Positions 5,891-8,680 of a stretch of DNA of 8,680 nucleotides are shown here, piece by piece. The stretch is from positions 1 through 8,680 of the forward strand of contig NZ_ALPT02000121.1 of the NCBI RefSeq assembly GCF_000292245.2, given 5' to 3'. Source of the DNA: Alkalihalobacillus alcalophilus ATCC 27647 = CGMCC 1.3604. GTDB lineage: Bacteria; Bacillota; Bacilli; Bacillales; Bacillaceae_D. The position numbers and the translations under genes are program-made. The notes below the pieces were generated by a model, which had not been told where the DNA came from, ran no database searches, and saw only the letters and a program-made list of their open reading frames with translations. Position 1 is the stretch's first letter. The number at the start of each line of letters is the position of its first letter.

Positions 5891-6207
5891 AATGAATCTC
5901 CTTCATTTTTTAATACAAGAGCGTCAAAGCAACTTGAAATCACTTAAAACTCGACTGACTTCAGATGTCAGACTTCTTGTTTGTAAAAAAATTTATTGTT
6001 ATAAAATTAAATATCTATCTATTAACACTTTCCGTTCTTCCAATCTCTTTCTAAAAAGCCAATTCATTATTTTTTATAAATATCCTAAAACCCACTCCTT
6101 TTCTTTTTGAGTTTTAAGATTCACTCAACTTGAAAACCTTTTCACTTATTTTTATTATTTAACGTAAGACGTCAGACATCAGATCTATCTAATAACTATC
6201 CTTTTTA
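5891..6207 (-). other. Long AT-rich nupC leader, no gene seen
   Basis: About 310 nt between the likely promoter and the nupC start hold no convincing ORF and no riboswitch I recognise; I looked for the purine type. It contains two related 13-mers in inverted orientation, TCAGATGTCAGAC (5961-5973) and GTCAGACATCAGA (6171-6183), and a TTGAGT/ACTCAA stem (6107-6128). Confidence 0.45.
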
Positions 6208-6236
6208 ATAATACAAGAAGTGTTCCCACTTTTCAA
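6208..6236 (-). promoter_or_regulatory. nupC: Probable nupC promoter with a dyad in the spacer
   Basis: TTGAAA (6236-6231), a 17-nt spacer and TATTAT (6213-6208) give 5/6 matches at both boxes with ideal spacing. The spacer contains a 14-bp dyad, AAGTG-N4-CACTT (6218-6231), that could be an operator for an unidentified regulator. It is the best promoter upstream of nupC, though it leaves a long leader. Confidence 0.55.
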
Positions 6237-6246
6237 CCTTGATTTC

Positions 6247-6287
6247 ATTACTTCTTTAGTGAGGAAATCATTTCCTTAACAAGTAAT
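6247..6287. repeat. 41-bp interrupted palindrome
   Basis: Outer arms ATTACTT (6247-6253) and AAGTAAT (6281-6287) enclose inner arms AGGAAAT (6262-6268) and ATTTCCT (6270-6276) around a single base. It could extrude as a cruciform or fold in RNA. There is no T run beside it, so it is not a normal terminator. It lies just upstream of the nupC promoter. Confidence 0.5.
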
Positions 6288-6343
6288 ATGGAGTTATCCC
6301 TTACCTTCTTATTCTGATAAAAAAGTAATCGTCTTATTTCCAT
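6248..6343 (-). CDS. Doubtful 31-codon ORF
   Basis: An ATG at 6343 is preceded by GAAGGAAA at good spacing and opens 31 codons (MEIRRLLFYQNKKVRDN...), rich in Lys, Arg and Leu. The 3' half of the ORF overlaps the 41-bp palindrome. I recognise no family. It may be a small protein, a gene fragment or chance; the only support is the ribosome site. Confidence 0.2.
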   Translation of the reverse strand: MEIRRLLFYQNKKVRDNSILLVKEMISSLKK

Positions 6344-6439
6344 AAATAGTTTCCTTCAATGTGGAGGTTTACTGCCTTTGCAAGCTAACGACCAGCCCTT
6401 TTAAATCAGTTTTGGAATAACGGAGCGGTTTACTCAATT

Positions 6440-6487
6440 AAAAAGCGACTGCTCTCTCATAAAAGAACAAGTCGCCTATCTTTTTTT
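6440..6487. terminator. Bidirectional terminator-like hairpin
   Basis: GCGACT (6445-6450) pairs with AGTCGC (6470-6475). T7 follows on the plus strand (6481-6487), and T5 follows on the minus strand (complement of 6440-6444). It may back up the tRNA-cluster terminator at 6517-6547. Confidence 0.6.
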
Positions 6488-6516
6488 ATCAATCTGTATA
6501 TTATAGATTTGAAAAA

Positions 6517-6547
6517 ACAAAAAAAACGATCTCTTATTAGAATCGTT
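6517..6547 (-). terminator. Rho-independent terminator of the rRNA-tRNA operon
   Basis: On the minus strand AACGAT-TCT-AATA-AGA-(G)-ATCGTT forms a stem with one bulge, followed by T8. It lies 15 nt past the CCA of tRNA-Arg and ends the long tRNA cluster. Confidence 0.85.
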
Positions 6548-6561
6548 TGTGTTAATTAAAA

Positions 6562-6638
6562 TGGCGCGCCCTGAGAGATTCGAACTCCCGACCTTTTGAT
6601 TCGTAGTCAAACACTCTATCCAGCTGAGCTAAGGGCGC
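6562..6638 (-). tRNA. tRNA-Arg(ACG)
   Basis: 77 nt with encoded CCA. The acceptor is GCGCCCT/AGGGCGC and the anticodon stem TTTGA/TCAAA encloses CTACGAA (anticodon ACG, read as ICG after deamination). It is the last gene of the cluster, 3 nt after tRNA-Leu. B. subtilis trnD, as I recall it, ends in a second Leu here instead. Confidence 0.95.
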
Positions 6639-6641
6639 ATA

Positions 6642-6730
6642 TGGTGCCGAGGGCCGGACTTGAACCGGCACGGTAGTCACCTACCGCAGGATTTTAAGTC
6701 CTGTGTGTCTGCCAATTCCACCACCCCGGC
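6642..6730 (-). tRNA. tRNA-Leu(TAA)
   Basis: 89 nt, class II with a GGTAGGTGACTACC variable arm. The acceptor is GCCGGGG/CCTCGGC, the anticodon loop is CTTAAAA and CCA is encoded. It shares the T-arm stretch CGTGCCGGTTCAAGTCCGG with tRNA-Leu(CAA) at 4204-4286. Confidence 0.96.
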
Positions 6731-6765
6731 ATTTTAGGTAAGTAGGCAGATAATAAAATAATCGA

Positions 6766-6839
6766 TGGAGGCGGCACCCGGATTTGAACCGGGGATAAAG
6801 GTTTTGCAGACCCGTGCCTTACCCCTTGGCTATGCCGCC
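6766..6839 (-). tRNA. tRNA-Cys(GCA)
   Basis: 74 nt. The acceptor is GGCGGCA/TGCCGCC, the anticodon loop is CTGCAAA and CCA is encoded. It is followed by a 35-nt AT-rich gap to tRNA-Leu. Confidence 0.96.
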
Positions 6840-6845
6840 ATCAAT

Positions 6846-6920
6846 TGGAGCGGAAGACGGGATTCGAACCCGCGACCCCCACCTTGGCAAGGTGGTGTTC
6901 TACCACTGAACTACTTCCGC
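6846..6920 (-). tRNA. tRNA-Gly(GCC)
   Basis: 75 nt. The acceptor is GCGGAAG/CTTCCGC, the anticodon stem ACCTT is closed over GCC, the T-arm is CGGGTTCGAATCCCG and CCA is encoded. Confidence 0.96.
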
Positions 6921-6924
6921 ATAT

Positions 6925-6999
6925 TGGCTGGGCTAGCTGGATTCGAACCAACGCATGACGGAATCAAAATCCGTTGCCTTACCGCTTGGCGATAGCCCA
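6925..6999 (-). tRNA. tRNA-Gln(TTG)
   Basis: 75 nt. The acceptor is TGGGCTA/TAGCCCA, the anticodon stem CGGAT/ATTCCG encloses TTG and CCA is encoded. The weak U1-A72 closing pair is usual for tRNA-Gln. Confidence 0.96.
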
Positions 7000-7018
7000 A
7001 TATTTCAAAAGAAAAAAA

Positions 7019-7095
7019 TGGGGCGACTGATGGGAATCGAACCCACGAATGTCGGAACCACAATCCGATGTGTTAACCACTTCACCACAATCGCC
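7019..7095 (-). tRNA. tRNA-His(GTG)
   Basis: 77 nt including the extra G at position -1 facing C73, the identity element of tRNA-His. The anticodon is GTG and CCA is encoded. Confidence 0.96.
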
Positions 7096-7105
7096 ATATT
7101 AAATT

Positions 7106-7179
7106 TGGCAGGGGCAGTAGGAATTGAACCCACACCAAAGGTTTTGGAGACCTTCGTTCTACCTTTAAACTATGCCCCT
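7106..7179 (-). tRNA. tRNA-Trp(CCA)
   Basis: 74 nt. The acceptor is AGGGGCA/TGCCCCT, the anticodon loop is CTCCAAA (anticodon CCA) and the 3' CCA is encoded. Confidence 0.96.
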
Positions 7180-7186
7180 ATATAAA

Positions 7187-7271
7187 TGGTGGAGGGGGAC
7201 GGATTCGAACCGCCGAACCCTTAGGGAGCGGATTTACAGTCCGCCGCGTTTAGCCACTTCGCTACCCCTCC
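7187..7271 (-). tRNA. tRNA-Tyr(GTA)
   Basis: 85 nt, class II with a long variable arm (TCCCTAAGGG region). The acceptor is GGAGGGG/CCCCTCC, the anticodon loop is CTGTAAA and CCA is encoded. Confidence 0.96.
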
Positions 7272-7285
7272 AAACGACACTATCT

Positions 7286-7314
7286 ATAATACCTCAATTG
7301 TTATAAAAAATCAA
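7286..7314 (-). promoter_or_regulatory. Possible internal promoter between tRNA-Thr and tRNA-Tyr
   Basis: The 71-nt AT-rich gap contains TTGATT (7314-7309), a 17-nt spacer and TATTAT (7291-7286), ending 14 nt before the tRNA-Tyr 5' end. It could drive the distal eight tRNAs independently of the rRNA promoter. The -35 is only 4/6. Confidence 0.4.
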
Positions 7315-7342
7315 CAACTTTTTTATTATAAATATTTTAGAG

Positions 7343-7415
<73 letters not shown>

Positions 7416-7422
7416 ATTTGAA

Positions 7423-7498
7423 TGGTGGCTTGGGACGGAATCGAACCGCCGACACATGGATTTTCAGTCCATTGCTCTACCGACTGAGCTACCAAGCC
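7423..7498 (-). tRNA. tRNA-Phe(GAA)
   Basis: 76 nt. The acceptor is GGCTTGG/CCAAGCC, the anticodon loop is CTGAAAA and CCA is encoded. Confidence 0.96.
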
Positions 7499-7525
7499 AA
7501 ATATGTATTCTATATTATAATATAA

Positions 7526-7602
7526 TGGCGGTCCGGACGGGACTCGAACCCGCGACCTCCTGCGTGACAGGCAGGCATTCTAACCAACTGAACTACCGGA
7601 CC
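7526..7602 (-). tRNA. tRNA-Asp(GTC)
   Basis: 77 nt. The acceptor is GGTCCGG/CCGGACC, the anticodon loop is CTGTCAC and CCA is encoded. The 143-nt gap before it (7603-7745) is AT-rich and has no tRNA. Confidence 0.96.
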
Positions 7603-7745
7603 AAGTATAAATTGGTTATATTACTTATATTTACTCTTAACGTCACTTATTTAACGTTATTTATAAATAAATATTGGTTGCACTTTCCAAGCACTACTAT
7701 CTACGCTCGCATGAAGGTTATTCTACGTAGTATCGCTATATTATT

Positions 7746-7822
<77 letters not shown>

Positions 7823-7866
7823 ACGTTATAAAGTTAATGGATGATGTCTTTCTCAAAGATGAAGAC

Positions 7867-7891
7867 ATCTTCCTCTTCTAGCTTGTGCTTT
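7867..7891 (-). repeat. Spacer-like segment, diverged copy
   Basis: In the 158-nt gap between tRNA-Val and fMet, this segment (plus strand ATCTTCCTCTTCTAGCTTGT) resembles the spacer copy at 8081-8105. Next to it GATGTCTT (7843-7850) and AAGACATC (7862-7869) form an 8-bp hairpin. Confidence 0.35.
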
Positions 7892-7944
7892 GAAGTTTAC
7901 TGCGTCGATGTTACTCGGAGATTACTCATTGATGTAATGCTCGT

Positions 7945-7958
7945 TGCTCCACCCCGCG
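7945..7958 (-). pseudogene. Truncated copy of the tRNA-fMet 5' end
   Basis: CGCGGGGTGGAGCA repeats the first 14 nt of tRNA-fMet, 122 nt upstream of the real gene. Similarity extends a few bases further upstream (TAATAACGA against TATAACGT). After the 14 nt the sequence is unrelated to a tRNA. It reads as the left part of a duplication or a recombination scar. Confidence 0.6.
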
Positions 7959-7980
7959 TCGTTATTAAAATTAATTTAAA

Positions 7981-8056
7981 TGGTGGAGGATGACGGGATC
8001 GAACCGCCGACCCCCTGCTTGTAAGGCAGGTGCTCTCCCAGCTGAGCTAATCCTCC
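7981..8056 (-). tRNA. tRNA-Val(TAC)
   Basis: 76 nt. The acceptor is GGAGGAT/ATCCTCC, the anticodon loop is CTTACAA and CCA is encoded. Confidence 0.96.
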
Positions 8057-8064
8057 ATTTTTGT

Positions 8065-8092
8065 CTTCAGATAAACTTCAAATCTCTTCGTC
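8065..8092 (-). repeat. 23S-5S spacer-like repeat inside the tRNA cluster
   Basis: The plus strand reads CTTCAGATAAACTTC and continues to CTTCGTC at 8092. This closely matches 8627-8654, directly in front of the 5S gene. It lies in the 152-nt gap between tRNA-Glu and tRNA-Val, where no 5S follows. The rest of the gap (about 8093-8208) has the same style of sequence, including GCGTACATCGTACGTGA on the minus strand. Confidence 0.6.
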
Positions 8093-8208
8093 TAGTTCGT
8101 GTTTCTCTTTCAGTCACGTACGATGTACGCTCCTTCTTTCGAACACTTCCTATCCTCGACCTTTTCGCTTCTCTTTGACAACTGCCTTTTAGGCTTCAGT
8201 TTAAAAGT

Positions 8209-8283
8209 TGGTGACCCGTACGGGATTCGAACCCGTGTTACCGCCGTGAAAGGGCGGTGTCTTAACCGCTTGACCAACGGGCC
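8209..8283 (-). tRNA. tRNA-Glu(TTC)
   Basis: 75 nt. The acceptor is GGCCCGT/ACGGGTC, the anticodon loop is CTTTCAC and CCA is encoded. Confidence 0.96.
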
Positions 8284-8314
8284 ATCTATTATTTATATAA
8301 ATCCGAGTATTTTC

Positions 8315-8408
8315 TGGCGGAGAGCGAGGGATTCGAACCCTCGAGACGGTTCTACACCGCCTACACGATTTCCAATCGTGCTCCTTCGGCCAACTCGGAC
8401 AGCTCTCC
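8315..8408 (-). tRNA. tRNA-Ser(GGA)
   Basis: 94 nt, class II with a long variable arm (TAGGCGGTGTAGAACCGTCTC). The acceptor is GGAGAGC/GCTCTCC, the anticodon stem CACGA/TCGTG encloses TTGGAAA and CCA is encoded. Confidence 0.96.
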
Positions 8409-8418
8409 GAATAAATAT

Positions 8419-8493
8419 TGGCTCCACAGGTAGGACTCGAACCTACGACCGATCGGTTAACAGCCGATTGCTCTACCACTGAGCTACTGTGGA
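8419..8493 (-). tRNA. tRNA-Asn(GTT)
   Basis: 75 nt. The acceptor is TCCACAG/CTGTGGA, the anticodon loop is CTGTTAA and CCA is encoded. It is the first tRNA after 5S, 9 nt downstream of it. Confidence 0.96.
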
Positions 8494-8502
8494 ATAATAT
8501 CT

Positions 8503-8618
8503 GCCTGGCAACGTCCTACTCTCACAGGGGGAAGCCCCCAACTACCATCGGCGCAAAAGAGCTTAACGGCCGTGTTCGGCATGGGAACGGGTGTGACCTC
8601 TTTGCTATCGCCACCAGA
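8503..8618 (-). rRNA. rrf: 5S ribosomal RNA
   Basis: About 116 nt. The minus strand shows GGTGGCGATAGCAAAGAGG, CACCCGTTCCCATGCCGAAC and GTGAGAGTAGGACGTTGCC, which are the conserved blocks of Bacillales 5S rRNA. Terminal helix CTGGTGGC/GTTGCCAG closes the molecule. The ends are set from that helix and could be off by one or two bases. It is the 5' member of the tRNA cluster and should be cotranscribed with 16S and 23S genes to the right of the window. Confidence 0.95.
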
Positions 8619-8680
8619 CTTTTGGACTTCAGATAAGCTTCGTATTTCTTCGTCAACTTCTCTCCCTCAGTCATGTCACA
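8619..8680 (-). other. 23S-5S intergenic spacer (partial)
   Basis: These 62 nt directly precede the 5S gene. The minus strand ends GAAGCTTATCTGAAGTCC before 5S. The 23S gene itself is not reached. Part of it is repeated at 8065-8092. Confidence 0.6.

Noticed and set aside
5891..6207. Purine riboswitch in the nupC leader
   Set aside because: I could not find the conserved three-way junction elements; only simple stems are visible.

Overview
The window reads as a low-GC Gram-positive chromosome, most likely a member of the Bacillaceae. The evidence is strong AGGAGG-type ribosome sites, sigma-A promoters of the TTGACA-17-TATAAT type, a CstR/CsoR regulator, and a 5S-tRNA cluster in nearly the order of the Bacillus subtilis trnD cluster. 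The genus cannot be named from the sequence. Every supported gene lies on the minus strand, so transcription runs from the right edge to the left edge.

Positions 1-3640 hold a sulfur-stress and anion-transport block: a CstR-type persulfide-sensing repressor (133-393), a decayed rhodanese-like gene that overlaps its start (380-638), a membrane-anchored rhodanese (655-1041), a beta-carbonic anhydrase (1285-1851) and a SulP anion transporter with a STAS domain (1868-3532). Three similar operator-like elements (70-87, 1077-1094, about 3562-3580) sit on or beside promoter-like sequences. One would control whatever lies left of the window, one the rhodanese-cstR operon, and one the sulP-carbonic anhydrase operon. 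I infer a single CstR regulon that includes bicarbonate/sulfur-oxyanion transport.

Positions 3623-4460 are a scar. A tyrosine recombinase gene broken by an internal deletion and frameshifts lies just beyond the 3' end of an intact tRNA-Leu(CAA). Upstream of that tRNA, under the same strong promoter, is a second tRNA-Leu whose 5' half is well preserved up to the anticodon loop and whose 3' half has decayed. This is the typical neighbourhood of an old integrative element.

Positions 4592-5890 encode a concentrative nucleoside transporter (NupC family) with a long polar insert. Its likely promoter is at 6208-6236, giving a leader of about 310 nt. The stretch 5891-6561 has no confident gene; it holds the promoter, a 41-bp palindrome, a doubtful 31-codon ORF and two terminators.

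Positions 6562-8680 are the distal part of an rRNA operon: the end of the 23S-5S spacer, 5S rRNA, then tRNAs Asn, Ser(GGA), Glu, Val, fMet, Asp, Phe, Thr, Tyr, Trp, His, Gln, Gly, Cys, Leu(TAA) and Arg(ACG), closed by a terminator. Two of the inter-tRNA gaps contain sequence resembling the 23S-5S spacer, and a truncated copy of the fMet tRNA 5' end lies upstream of the real one. Both suggest past recombination between rRNA/tRNA operons.
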